Positions 20,712-32,504 of a stretch of 64,000 nt of DNA are shown here, piece by piece (position 1 is the stretch's first letter; each line of letters begins with the position of its first letter). A program made the position numbers and the translations under genes. The DNA is from Primulina eburnea (lineage: Eukaryota > Streptophyta > Magnoliopsida > Lamiales > Gesneriaceae): positions 48,688,342 to 48,752,341 of the forward strand of contig NC_133101.1 in assembly GCF_022965805.1 (NCBI RefSeq). Direction: 5' to 3'. Under the pieces are notes generated by a model. That model had not been told where the DNA came from. It saw only the letters and a program-made list of their open reading frames with translations, and made no database searches.

Positions 20712-22455
20712 TGTTCCATCATTAATTGAAGCTCCACAAGTTGAAGAATTTCCTTTGCAGCATAATTCTTCAAGTTCAATTCCTTCAAATTCAACCACTT
20801 CAAGTCCTGTATGTAGCAGCTCATCTTCAGATGAAACACCACCACTGCAATTTCGATCATTAAGGGAAATTTATAATTCAACTCAAGCTTTATTTGTTGT
20901 TGATCCTGTTAAGTTTGAGGAAGTTGTAGGAAAAGAAGAATGGCGTGTTGCAATGGAAGAAGAGCTAAAATCAATTCAGAAAAAAGAAACGTGGGAATTG
21001 ATGAACTTACCGGAAGGAAAAAATGCTATTGGAGTCAAATGGGTGTTTAGAACAAAGTATCATTCGGATGGTACCATTGATAAACATAAGGCTCGTCTCG
21101 TTGTGAAAGGTTATGCCCAACAACAAGGAATTGATTATGAAGACACATTTTCTCCAGTTGCACACTTCGAAACAGTAAGAATTTTACTTGCACTAGCTGC
21201 CTATTTAAGTTTGCCTATTTACCAATTTGATGTCAAGTCGGCATTCTTGAATGAGGAATTGCAAGAAGACGTCTATGTCATCCAACATGAAGGTTTTATT
21301 ATTCATGGTAAAGAAGACAAGGTGTATAAGCTCAAAAAGGCTCTTCACGGGTTGAAACAAGCGCCTCATGCATGGTATAGCAAAATCGACTCATATTTTC
21401 TTGACAATGGTTTTGAAAGAAGTAAGAATGAGCCCACACTATACTTGAAGAGGCAAGGTAATGATGATATTTTGATCATATTCATTTATGTAGACGATAT
21501 GATCTATATGGGGTCATCTTCTGCTCTTGTTAATGAAGTCAAAGTTTGCATGAAAAAGAAATTTGAAATGTCAGATTTGGGTCAATTACATTACTTTCTT
21601 GGCCTTGAAGTGAATCAAGTTGAGGATGGGATTTTTGTTTCACAAAAAAATATGCTACTGATCTTCTTAAAAGATTCAGTATGATTAATTGTAAAGTTGC
21701 AGACACCCCCAATGAATTTAAATGAGAAACTACAATTTGATGATGGCACTGGAGCAGCAAACTCAAAGTATTTCAGAAGTATGGTTGGAGGCTTGATTTA
21801 TTTGACTCATACTCGGCCTGATATAGCATTTTCAGTTGGGGTGATATCAAGGTTTATGCACTCTCCTTCAAAACATCATCTAGGTGCTGCAAAAAGAGTG
21901 TTGCGCTATATTGCAGGGACAACTGATTTTGGGTTATGGTATGATCATGATTCAGACTTTAAATTGCTTGGATTTACAGATAGTGATTGGGCTAGGTGCT
22001 TGGAAGATAGAAAGAGTACATCTGGTTATGTTTTTAGTCTTGGTTCCGCTGTTATTTCATGGTTTTCAAAGAAAAAAGCAACAACAGCATTCTCATCTTC
22101 CGAAGTAGAGTATGTAGCTGCTACTTCAGCAGCATGTCAAGCTGTTTGGTTGCAAAGAATTCTAGAAGATCTAAAGCATAAGCAAATTGAAGCAACTAAG
22201 ATCTATTGTGACAACAAATCTGCAATAGCTATGTCGAATAATCCATCATACCATGGAAGAACAAAGCATATTGATCTTCGAATTCATTTCATCAGAGAGT
22301 TGGTTGCAAAAGAGTTGATTACTTTGGAGTTTTGCAATACAAATGAACAAGTTGCTGACATATTTACGAAATCCTTTCCATGCAAGAAACATATGTATTT
22401 CAGAAATCAACTAGGAGTCTGTAGCTTTGAATCAAGGGAGAGTGTTGAAGACTGA
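20647..22455 (+). pseudogene. Copia element 1 reverse transcriptase and RNase H, one frameshift
   Basis: The RT frame is open from about 20647 to 21684 and holds the conserved WKWVFRTK-like KWVFRTK, RLVVKGYAQ, DVKSAFLN, LHGLKQAP and the catalytic YVDD. A frameshift near 21650 moves the thumb and RNase H to the frame at 21697-22455, with RPDIAFSVG, FTDSDWA, SSEVEYVAA, YCDNKSAI and RTKHIDLR. The RNase H acidic residues appear present. The last codons overlap the start of the 3' LTR by 13 bases. The RT core looks intact; the whole polyprotein does not. Confidence 0.9.
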
Positions 22456-22504
22456 TTCAAATAAGTAAGGAGACTTGGTCTTTGATATTTTAGATTTATT
22501 ATTT
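22443..22504 (+). repeat. 3' LTR of Copia element 1, only the first 62 bp
   Basis: TGTTGAAGACTG to TTTATTATTT matches 18123-18184. At 22505 the sequence switches to the interior of a gypsy integrase gene. This points to a deletion or illegitimate joining, not a normal element end. Confidence 0.88.
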
Positions 22505-23228
22505 TGGCACACCTAGAGCCAAAATTAGCGATGGGGGAACACAATTTTGTAATCGCAATTTTGAATCTCTTTTGGCTAAGTATGGGGTCATGCACAAGGT
22601 GGCAACACCTTATCATCCTCAAACTAGTGGTCAAGCAGAAGCGTCAAATAGGGAGATTAAGAAAATTCTTAAGAAGACTGTTGGATCTTCGAGGAAGAAA
22701 TGGGCTAGTAAATTGGATGATGCATTGTGGGCATATAGAACAGCATTCAAAACCCCTATAGGAACTTCCCTTTTTCGTTTGGTCTATGGAAAATCTTGTC
22801 ACCTTCCTGTTGAACTAGAGCATAGGGCACTATGGGCTACTAAATGTTTGAACTTTGATGTGCAAGCTACAGGTGATCAGCGTATTCTACAATTAAAAGA
22901 GCTGGAGGAATTTCATCTTGATGCATATGAGAATGCGAAAATCTACAAGGAAAAGACAGAAGTGGCATGATGCAAGGATTGTGCACAGGGAATTTGAGTC
23001 TGGACAAAAAGTTCTTCTTTATACTCTCGTTTGAAACTCATGCCGGGTAAACTTCGTTCCAAATGGTCCGGGCCTTTTACTGTTAACGAAGTGTTTCCAT
23101 TTGGTGTTGTAGAAATCCGTGGAGATTCTGGAAATCCCTTTAAGGTGAATGGACATCGACTAAAAATTTTTCGTGAAGGAATTGTGGAGCAAGAAGAGCC
23201 GAGTACTCCTTTGCACGATCCAACCTAA
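22505..23228 (+). pseudogene. Athila-like Ty3/gypsy integrase, C-terminal part, broken
   Basis: The frame begins inside the catalytic core at the second Asp (KISDGGTQF) and continues with the Glu region ([16 protein letters not shown]) and [12 protein letters not shown], all typical of Athila-group integrases. It is broken by a frameshift near 22960 and another near 23025. The C-terminal segment at 23031-23228 (PGKLRSKWSGPF, VNGHRLK) completes the domain. The N-terminal half, RT and gag are absent, replaced by Copia element 1 on the left. Confidence 0.87.
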
Positions 23229-25113
23229 TTTATAAAGGGAGTTGTCTAGCTATAGACAAGAAATTTAGCACTTGCTGGGAGGCAACCCAGTGATTTATTT
23301 TATTTCGTTTCATTTTATTTTATTTTATTTTTACTTTTTCAGTTTATTAGGTTAATCTTCTGTGATTTTGGTGTGTGTAGGGAATATTGGAATGAAGTAA
23401 GATGAATTAGACTCTGGAATAGCTAAACTGTTGAAATAAGAGATTACCAGCACTGAGGAATTCTACCATCCCCATGTTGTACTCCATGGATATTAAAGCA
23501 CGCTGCCAGTGAAGTGTTCTCTTAATATTCTACATCCAAATTCTATATTCTTTTTTAATGTCATGACACTGAGGGCAGTGTAAATCTAAAGTGTGGGGGG
23601 GATTTGATTTGTGTTTGTTTCACGTCACCACACTTAGCATGTGCTTCAATGTTTAATCCTCGTTCATGAAATTTTTTTCTGGTTATTCTTTGAGAAACTG
23701 CACTTGTGATTACATGACACACTAATTGATTTTCTGGATTTTTGATCACTCGAGAGATTGAATCACACATAGAATTGATTGAGATGGGCTGTAGTTGTAC
23801 CCGAATATATTTTGAGACATCATCTATGCACTTTAAGTCGTACTTATATCAACTCATTGTGAATTGGCAAGAGGTGTGCTCATGAAAAGAAAAAAAAAGA
23901 AGAAAAGAAACAATCTAATTCGAGGCGAAAATACGGAGGAGAATGACTTAGGGATGATTTAGGCGATCTTTGGACCGTGTGAGCCTTTTGAGCCTACCCA
24001 ATGCATAATTTATATCCCTAGTATCCCATTTTGAGCCTATAAAAAATTGAATCGAGTGTGTCAAATACATACACAGTTAACCCCATTCGTATTCCTTCAA
24101 AATCCCATATCAACTACCCAATTTTAGCATATACACTATTCCTCTACCTTAATTTTGAGAGAAATAAACCCTTTTAGCGCTTTAAAATTTTCAATAACTC
24201 CCATGTGTTGATAATTGATAAGAAAAATTGGAGGAGTTTGAAAAAATCACGAAGAATGAGAATCTACCTTAATTTTGAGAGAAATAAACCCTTTTAGCGC
24301 TTTAAAATTTTCAATAACTCCCATGTGTTGATAATTGATAAGAAAAATTGGAGGAGTTTGAAAAAAAATGAAGAATGAGAAAGGGATTGATGAAAAGATA
24401 TATATAATTATAAAAGAAAAAGGAGGAGGAATGAATGTTGTATGATGTGGTGACTGAAAAAACTAAAAGGGAATGTTGTTAAAAAAAAGCTTGAGGAAGA
24501 GGAAATATATATATATATATATATATATTGGGAAATATGAATGAAAGTACAAGGAAGATGAAAAAGTTAGGTGGAGGAATGATGAAATTCCATAAGGGAA
24601 GGAAGATAAGAGATGAAGGAGTGCGTTGTATGATTAAATTGTTTATTTTCTGTCATTTTGAATTTTCCTACTTTTATTGTAGCCGTAAGCTGTGGCCTAA
24701 TATTATAAGTTTGAAAAGATCTATTAATCGGGTCATATTCCTCCAACATTTAGTGGAGAAAGATATGAAAGATAAGCTTATGGAAATTTTTTTTATATAT
24801 GGAAAAAAACAATTTCAGATAACATGAGCACTCCTTTAACTAAAACACCTTTGAGGAATATGAGTTTTGACTTCTACACTACACACGTCTCATTATCTTG
24901 ATCTTTTCTAGTGAATGGTTGAGTTTTAAAGTTGCAACGAAGATGAATTTTATGATTTTCGAAGTGTGATCTTTTTGATTGAGTGTGGAGGAATTTGGTA
25001 GGTTGAAAAGTGCTGATTGTGTCATTTTTTATGGTGAATCATTGAATATTCCTTCGGTATATTTTATTCTCTGATTTGTTCGATGACGAACAAAGGACTA
25101 AGTGTGGGAGAAT
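23229..25113 (+). other. 3' untranslated region of the Athila-like element
   Basis: There is no convincing gene. It contains TTGCTGGGAGGCAACCCA just after the integrase, a common Athila feature, and a first purine-rich tract (AAAGTGTGGGGGGGA near 23590). A second tract, AAGTGTGGGAGAA at about 25100-25112, sits immediately before the LTR and is the likely polypurine tract. Athila elements often carry an env-like frame here; none is visible, and the small frames at 23561-23770 and 24528-24827 match nothing. Confidence 0.7.
24144..24383. repeat. 120-bp tandem duplication
   Basis: CTACCTTAATTTTGAG begins at 24144 and again at 24264. The two copies are nearly identical to about 24383, differing near the end of the unit. 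It lies in the non-coding tail of the Athila-like element. Confidence 0.95.
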
Positions 25114-28100
25114 TGATAAGGCCAAATCTTGCAAAGATTTTAGGGATTTGATTTTATAATATTTGCCCTTATCTAGAATTTTTATCCCTAATTATGTGAT
25201 TATTTGAATTAATAATTGTAGATTTGAATAAAAGTGAAAAGTGTTTAAATTTGGAGATAAAATAAAGTTACTAGATTTCAAAGGAAATAAAATATTCTTA
25301 TTCCTTGATGATATTGAAATTTTGGAAAAATCTATGTAAATCTTGATAAATATCTTATCTACACTTTCTTTACTTGATATGAGCTTAAAAGAAATTAAAG
25401 GAGAGGCCAATTAAGAGAAATAAAAGAGAGGCATAAGCGTACAAAAGAAGGAAAGCAGAGCCGTAAAAAAAGACGGAAAAAAGAAGAGCAGAAGAGAGAC
25501 AGAAGACTACTGTGAAGTAGTACCAGCGCGGAAGAAGAACATAAGGGAGGAAGATTGAAGGCAGAAGCAGGAGGAATTCTCACACACGCTACAAATCATT
25601 GAGAATTCTTTTCATTATTTCTTAATTATGTTTTCTGCATTGAATTTAAACAGGGATATGAACTTTTATTTTAAATTTATGGAGTAGATTTTTATAGACT
25701 AAGGCCACGATAAGGCTGAGACAGATTATTTTTTATGTTCAAGTCGATTATATATTTTATTCATTGATTGATGTCATTTATCACGTGTAGAACCCGTTAA
25801 ATCAGACTACGTATAAGCCATGCATAATTACTATTATTTAAATTAAAATGATTTTATGCATGAGGATTTAAATTCTTTTCTTTAAATTTAATTATTTTAT
25901 GCAGTAGTTTAGTTGCTATCTTTTCAGTTAAATAAGTGAGGTCGGAATGGAGTTGGAGTATTGCGATAAAATTTAATAATAAGAAAACATTCCTAGAATT
26001 TATTTAAGATAAATAATAAGTTAATTTAATGTAAAAGAATGTGTAAGGAATTATTTAAGTAATTGGAGATAAGTAGTAAATAAGTTCTTTTAGATTCAAT
26101 AATTTATTTATTAATTCACTAAAATACTTAATGGGTAGATAAAACTTTAAAGATTTAAAATAAAATATTTAAGCAATATTTCCCTCCATATAATAGCATA
26201 ATTTCGGCCACCATTAGAAGATTTAAATTTTTATTTGACAACTCACAATTTTTGATACTTTCTTTATCCCTTCATGGTAGAATAAATCCTTCATTTTAAA
26301 TCCCCACTAATTAATAATTAAGCAATATCCTACCCCATTTTAAAAGCAAGAAAATCGGCCACCCTCATGAAAGATTTGAAATAGTTGACAACTTACCAAC
26401 TTTGATTTCCTTCCTTACCCATTTTCTTGGTAGATAATCCTCCACCATTTAATCTTTAATAATTAGTTATTAAGCAATTTTCTACCTTGTTTTTTAATGA
26501 TAAAAATCGGCCACTCTATTTAAATCAAATCAAATCACTCTTCATTCCTTATCTATCAAACCACTAGGATAGCAAGATTCACCTTTCCCCTCAAATCTCC
26601 CTTTTTATTTAGTAAACTTCCCTTCATTCCCTAGCCATTTCCCTCCCCATATTCTCGAAATTTCGGAGTAAACTTGAGAGAGAAATCGTGTGAGGCTTGA
26701 GAGAAAATAAGAGAGAAAAGCAAGAAGCAAAACAACTCCGTCTCCTCCGCGCCGTGTCGTCGTAATCAATTTGTTTTCATTTCAAACAAATCTAAGGCAT
26801 GTATATGTTATTCCTTTCTCTTCAATCAAGTCATATACTGATTTTAAATATCACATGTACATGATTTAAAGGTATGTATACATGATTTCTCTTCACGCTG
26901 GTGTTTGTTTTGATGGTTTCAGGGTTGGTTCGATTTCCAGGGGCTCGAGGCTGCTTATATTCATGTCCTAGGGTATGTTAGGGTCAAGTTTGATCAAGGG
27001 TTCAAGCCCCAAAACCGTGAGTTAGATGCTCCAAATCATTAAGCAAGAAACAAGTGCCATAGTCGAGACTCAATTGCTGTCAATGGCTTGCTTGGGTTAG
27101 TGCTCGAGCCATGGCTAGGACCCTTCCTTAGCAAGTATAGTACGTGGTCAAGTCGGCCTTAAGTGGCTTGTGCCACATCCCAAGCCGGTTGGACAGCAAC
27201 AACGCAAGTCCCTTCAGTTTCAGTTTTTCTGCATTTCGTTTCTGTGTATGAAGCTTCGGCTTCTTGGTTGGTGTGGATCTTGGTTGGCTTTTTAGCCCTT
27301 AGCCATGGTTCATACAATGCCTCATGATTTCTAGATCATTCCATGGTCGATTACATGGTCACTGGAATGATACATGACAGCCAAACAATTGAAACACCCC
27401 ACGCGTGCCATATGCGTTCTCGGGTGGAGCTTGTGAGTTGTTTCGTGTGTTGCTAGGATTGTGGTTGGCCTAGGGCCCTTAGCCATGGTTCAATCCATAC
27501 CTTAGGATGTTGGTAAGAGGCTCTGGTTGGTTGTTCAAGCCCCAATGGCCGATAGTCTCGAAAACGAAGCAAAGAAACGCAACAGCTGCTGCTGTATTTG
27601 TTTTGACAGCAGCTGTAAGTCCGGTTCAGAGGTCACGTACGAGTTCTTGGTTGGCTTTTAACCTATGGCTTTGGACTGGACAGTACCTACATTGAGTTGG
27701 GAAGGTCGTGTTTTTGGCCGTTTGTGATTTTGTTAAGTTTAGACGTCGTACGAGAATTTACGGTGCAAGGTGCCAAAGTGACTCTCGAAAGAGCGTTTCA
27801 TGATTTTGGCCTCCATGCATAATTTTCGTGTATTAAAGCCCTTGGTAATTATTTTCCAGTATTTTAGGTGTATTTTAATCATGACTAATGATGGTTCAAT
27901 GTTGGTTCGGGTTGGTATGGAGTCATGGTTAAATATTAAGGTTGTTGGGCGTAATAGTCTCGTTTTTAGTTCGATTTTGAAGCGTTGGTCAAGTTAAGTT
28001 ATTTGCATAGTCAAGTCAAGTTATTTGCATGTTTTTCATGTTAGAATTAGGTCGCAGCGAGCCTGCGAACAATCCAACCCAATTGGTAAAATAACTCAGG

Positions 28101-29530
28101 AATTTAATTATATTACGTGCATAAATATACAAGTTTATTTTTGAGATATATGCGATATTTCTTGTGGCCACTTCACACTCATGGAATTGCATCTTATGGG
28201 ATTATTACTTCATCCGGTGGCTACTGATCGGTACATGTTCATGTATGGGTACGGATATCCAGTTCAAGGGCTGTGATGATCTCTACCGCCCAGTATACTG
28301 TGGTTTAGTCTGATCAGACGATTCTGTTCATGTTATGGGCCACTTGCGTAGAACATATTCTCAACAGAAAATTATGATATGCTATTTTATGACAGGGCTT
28401 TACCGAGCAAACATTTCACTTACGATTTTTCAGTTATGCACGTATTTATAATTATTCATGACACGATTTTCACGTTACACTTTACGATATGATATTTGTA
28501 CATGGCATGAAACTTTATGATATATTTTACTTGTTACTCACGATATATGCATGCTAAGTCTTTAGACTCACTAGACTTGATTGTTGTAGGTACTGATGAG
28601 GTCGGGACCGAGGACGGGGACCAGTGAGCCATCTTGGGTCGGCAGTAGTAGGAACCCGATGACCTCATGCTTCAGTTCATTTACTATTTTTATGCAAACT
28701 CATTTTATCACGATGAATTATTTTAAGTTGTTGTTTGAAACAGATATTTACTTCCGCTGCTATTTTGACGTTTGAACTTTTATTCCGCTGTTACTTTAAA
28801 CATGGAACCCTTTTTATCAGTATATTTTATGAATGAGACATTTTATTTATTTAAAGAGAAAATTTTAAATTATTCCGCAAATTTTCAAATATGAAATACA
28901 GGCCTCTACATCACGCGTTCTTTTAATCTGACCAATTAAATAGAATATTTTTTGGTTAGTCTAAAACCGGAAGGCGATAGAATAATATTGGCTTCATACA
29001 TCAATCATCACATGGATAAACCGACTAGAAATAGTAACGGTTTCAGTATGCGACTTTAGGTTGAAAAACTGGAATTTCACAGTGATATAATGCAGTTGAA
29101 TCTAAATAAATTCAGTTAGTAATAATTGAATTGTTAGATTTAATTAGGTTTAATAATTCGAGTAATCGTTTAATAAATAATTTTGAGAATTCCGACATGA
29201 ATTAAATAATTAATTTATGAATACGAATTTGACGCATAGATTATAAGTTGTCTCGGTACCGTTGTGCGCCTTAATCGTTTTTAAGTAATTTGAATTTTCT
29301 TCTAATTTAATAATTTGGATTTTTTTGCTTTAGTTAATTTATTTAAATTGTTTAATTTAGTTTTATTTAATTTATCTCCCACCATTTGAACTTCATTAGC
29401 CTAAATTAGGAAAAATAATTCATATTATAGTAATTAAACATCGATCTCTGTGGGTACGATACATTGACTCATCTCCAAATACTATTACTTCACCTAGTCC
29501 GCTTGCTAGATTTATTCCCAATCGAAATCA
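25114..29530 (+). mobile_element. 3' LTR of the Athila-like element, split by a solo LTR
   Basis: It starts TGATAAGGCC directly after the polypurine tract and probably ends CAATCGAAATCA at 29530, just past the CTCTGTGGGTACGAT stretch that Athila LTRs carry near their 3' end. The native parts are 25114-25785 and 28916-29530, about 1.3 kb. The centre is replaced by the insertion at 25786-28910. The right end is inferred because the 5' LTR is missing. Confidence 0.75.
25786..28910 (+). mobile_element. 3.1-kb Ty3/gypsy-type solo LTR with target-site duplication
   Basis: It begins TGTAGAACCC and ends GGCCTCTACA, and is flanked by TCACG at 25781-25785 and 28911-28915. No PBS or polypurine tract adjoins it, so it is a solo LTR. 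Its ends resemble those of the LTRs at 2027-7137 and 54278-56897 (GCATAA-type start, TTAGACTCACTAGACTTGA near the 3' side, CCGCAAATTT before the end), so it belongs to a related lineage. A CTTAGCCATGGTTCA segment occurs twice (about 27299 and 27478). Small frames at 27507-27997 are not genes. Confidence 0.93.
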
Positions 29531-29538
29531 TTGGTCAA

Positions 29539-30904
29539 TGATCTAATGAAATAATAGTACATGAAATCTCTGGTCGGAGTATGAGATATACGTTAGAGAA
29601 GGAGTTATCCAATTGTACATGCGATGCTACTATTTATTCTCAAAGATGTGTCACATAGTTATCGAATTATTATGCAACCCTCGATGAACCAATAGTTGTA
29701 GATTTGTTCCGGATATATGAGATGAAGAAACCGTACTGTACGTTAATCATAATCGACTGGTTCTTGCAGACGCTATCAGTTATACTTAGGGAATCATTGA
29801 GCGATGCTACTAGACGCTCTTACCATGATTCGATGGGGTTAATCAGAAATATGATTTCTGACATTCTCATGATCAATTGTTGATACATAGAATGAGGCAA
29901 ATAAGGGTAAGCCCGAATAAAAGATTTTGTCATGAATCACAAGGAGTTGTGAACACACGGCTAGCTGTATCCCTGAACCATTGAGGATCACACATGCACT
30001 GGATCGTTTGTTCTCGTTGAGAAAATAAATCCAAGAAGTTGAATTTATATTATGATATAGTAAATTCAAAGAGTTGAATTTATGATAATTAAATTTTGAG
30101 AGAATAAATTCAAGGAGTTGAATTTATAAAATTTGAGAATTTAATTTATTAAACTCAAAAGTTGAGTTTATTAAATTTTGGAGGCGAAAAATTCAAGGAG
30201 TTGAATTTATAATTTAAATATTAATTTCAAATGTTGAATTTATAATGGATTTTGTTAAGCTCAAAAGTTGAGTTTATTAAATAATAAATATAGTGGGAGT
30301 ATGTTTAATGGGCTTGTAGGAGTACAAGTCCAACATACTAAATAATTAAAGTTATTAATGAACTTTGATTAATTAATTAAACTAGTTGGACTAGCCCAAT
30401 TAATTAATCAAGCCCATTAATGTAATTATAGAATTTAGGTTAAGGCTCTTGTTTTTAAGGAAATAAATAAATAAAATAACCTAGCCTCCACTAATTCCCA
30501 ATTGTGATTCACGAGAATTACATCTCAAAATCCTCCAAATATTTTTCGGCCACTTTTCAAGAAAAATAGATTTGAGTCCTCTCTCAATTTTTTGATCTCA
30601 ACATAAAAACTTCTTTCAAATATTCTAGTGCTATTTGAAAGAAGAACAAATATTCTGGTCGTGGACTTGATAGAAGGAGACTCGAAGAAATTTCGTAGGG
30701 AATTTATCAAAAGCTATCTCCGCTAAACCCGTAATAGTTGGAGCCTTGTGAAATTTTCACCGAAGGTATAAATTCTAACATCCTATGTATGTTTCGTTAT
30801 AATAAACAATATGGGTGCCCAAAACAAATATATTTTGATTGTCAAAACAATAAAAACTTTAAAACTTCCGCTGCGTTTGGGCACGAGAGAACCGAGATCC
30901 AACA
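29539..30904 (+). repeat. 5' LTR of Copia element 2, 5'-truncated
   Basis: From TGATCTAATGAAATAATAG at 29539 it matches the 3' LTR from about 36139. Both LTRs end with ACCGAGATCCAACA (here at 30904). The middle section (about 29970-30780) is missing from the 3' LTR. No coding evidence. Confidence 0.85.
30040..30290. repeat. AT-rich hairpin-like repeats in the Copia-2 LTR
   Basis: Variants of AAATTCAAGGAGTTGAATTT and AAACTCAAAAGTTGAGTTT recur about seven times, at irregular spacing of 30-60 bases. Each is an inverted repeat with a 3-5-base loop. The whole cluster is absent from the 3' LTR of the same element. Confidence 0.85.
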
Positions 30905-30905
30905 G

Positions 30906-30917
30906 TGGTATCAGAGC
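30906..30917 (+). other. PBS of Copia element 2 (initiator tRNA-Met)
   Basis: TGGTATCAGAGC lies one base after the LTR end at 30904 and is a perfect match to the common plant PBS. Confidence 0.93.
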
Positions 30918-31829
30918 CAAGGTTTTTCTAGATCGTATTGTTTTGGATATTGAATAATTAATTTCTAACCACACAAGAAAATTTTTCAAAAAATTAAAGC
31001 ACCACAAAAATTATTTTTCGGAAATAAAAAAATTTGGTCTGCCAGGAAATGTTTCGGATAGACTGGGCACGCAGCGCGGCGCGACATGCGGGGCGTCCGC
31101 ACGTCATGCGCCGCCCTGCGCGCACAAAAGACCGGCCACTGCCAGAAACATTCGGGCAGGGGCGGATTGATATTTTTGAAAATTGGTTTAATTTTTCTTT
31201 TGGGAAATTAATTTTTACAAAATTAGTAATTTTCTTGTAAAATGAATAATTAGAATTTGATTTTAATTATTTATGGTATAAATGAGTTTTACTAGAAATC
31301 AATTATTATTGATTTAATTGAGAATTAAATAAAGGTGTTTATTTAATTTATTAAATTAAATTCTTTAATAATTGTGGTGGTTAGTGATAAAATTATTAGA
31401 TATATGATTTATCAATTAATTAATTTTTTTTATTAAATTGATCTTAATATTTGATATTAAAATGCATGAAGTATGATCGAGAGCCTTGACCAATGTGTTA
31501 GGTGTATGTTAGGGTATTTTATTGTTTTATTCATTTTTTTAATATTTGATATTATTAAAGTGAGCCTGATTTAGGGCCCGTTCCCACCCCATGAAATGTA
31601 TCTCTTATGTGCCATGACTATTTAAATGTAATTATTAGAAATAGTGGGAGATCAAGACTGGAAGATGGTGGGCTCGATGCACAAGATGAAGACATGTAAA
31701 ATATTAGAAGCTTTTGTAATAAGTTGCATTTGCATTCCTGCATTCACCTAGGTTTTGGACCTGGATCCATGTTTGGCTCACATGGATCTAATAGTGTTGG
31801 TGATCGATCATCCTTATTGTTGAATGTCA

Positions 31830-32500
31830 TATTATGATATATGTTGGCTTCTATGTCGAACAAACTGTAGAGGCGGTTCGAGGAGGCTGCGAATGCTGCT
31901 GACATTCACCTTCATCTGAAAGAGTTGTATGGCGTACAGACTCGCTCAGAAAGACATGCTACTGTGAAAGAACTCATGACTACACGTCTGCGAGATGGGA
32001 CTTCTGTCCATGAGCATGGTGTTAGGATGATTGGGCTCATTGAGAAATTGGTGGGGCTCGACGTGGTTATTACGGGTGAGCTCGCAACTGATATTCTCCT
32101 GCTATCATTGCCCCCCTCGTTCGATGGATTTGTGGTTAATTTTAATATGAACAAGCTTGAGGCCACCCTTGAAGAGTTGGTCCATATGCTTACTACTTAT
32201 GAGGCCACAATAAAAAAGAGAAGCTTGTTCTTCTAGTGGGTTTATCGTCTGGTACGAAAAAGGGAGCCCCAAATAAATTCAAGAAGCGTTCTACCCCTCT
32301 AAAGAAGAACAAGCCCAACAAAAAGCCATACAAGAAACCTACTCCGGGTCCTCAAAGCCCGAAAAGTCATAACATGTCTGTTTCCACTGCAACGAGCCTG
32401 GACATTTGAGGCGTAACTGCGCTGAGTATCTTGCCCAGAAGCGTTCTGGCTATGATATGCTTTATATTGAAGTTAATGTTTCTATTAATTCCTCTTCTTA
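31830..32500 (+). pseudogene. Copia element 2 gag, broken, N-terminus missing
   Basis: The recognisable Gag begins near 31845 (an early TAG is present) and runs through HLKELYGVQ, LMTTRLRDGTSVHEHGV and LLLSLPPSFD to a stop at 32235. A Lys/Pro-rich segment and a zinc knuckle (about 32375-32420, FHCNEPGHLRRNC with the first Cys supplied just upstream) follow in another frame. The region between the PBS and 31840 contains no usable start. Capsid function is lost. Confidence 0.75.
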
Positions 32501-32504
32501 GGTA

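Larger units (their letters stand above)
18123..22504 (+). mobile_element. Copia element 1, 3' LTR truncated
   Basis: The element has a short 5' LTR, a PBS, gag, protease, integrase, reverse transcriptase and RNase H in Copia order (integrase before RT), a polypurine tract AAGGGAGAG at 22434-22442, and the first 62 bp of the 3' LTR. The 3' LTR matches the 5' LTR with one clear mismatch before it stops. Several frameshifts and a broken protease make it non-autonomous now. Family placement within Copia is not certain. Confidence 0.9.

Noticed and set aside
31034..31240. GC-rich plus-strand frame after the Copia-2 PBS
   Set aside because: It lies in the untranslated leader between PBS and gag and has no Gag similarity.
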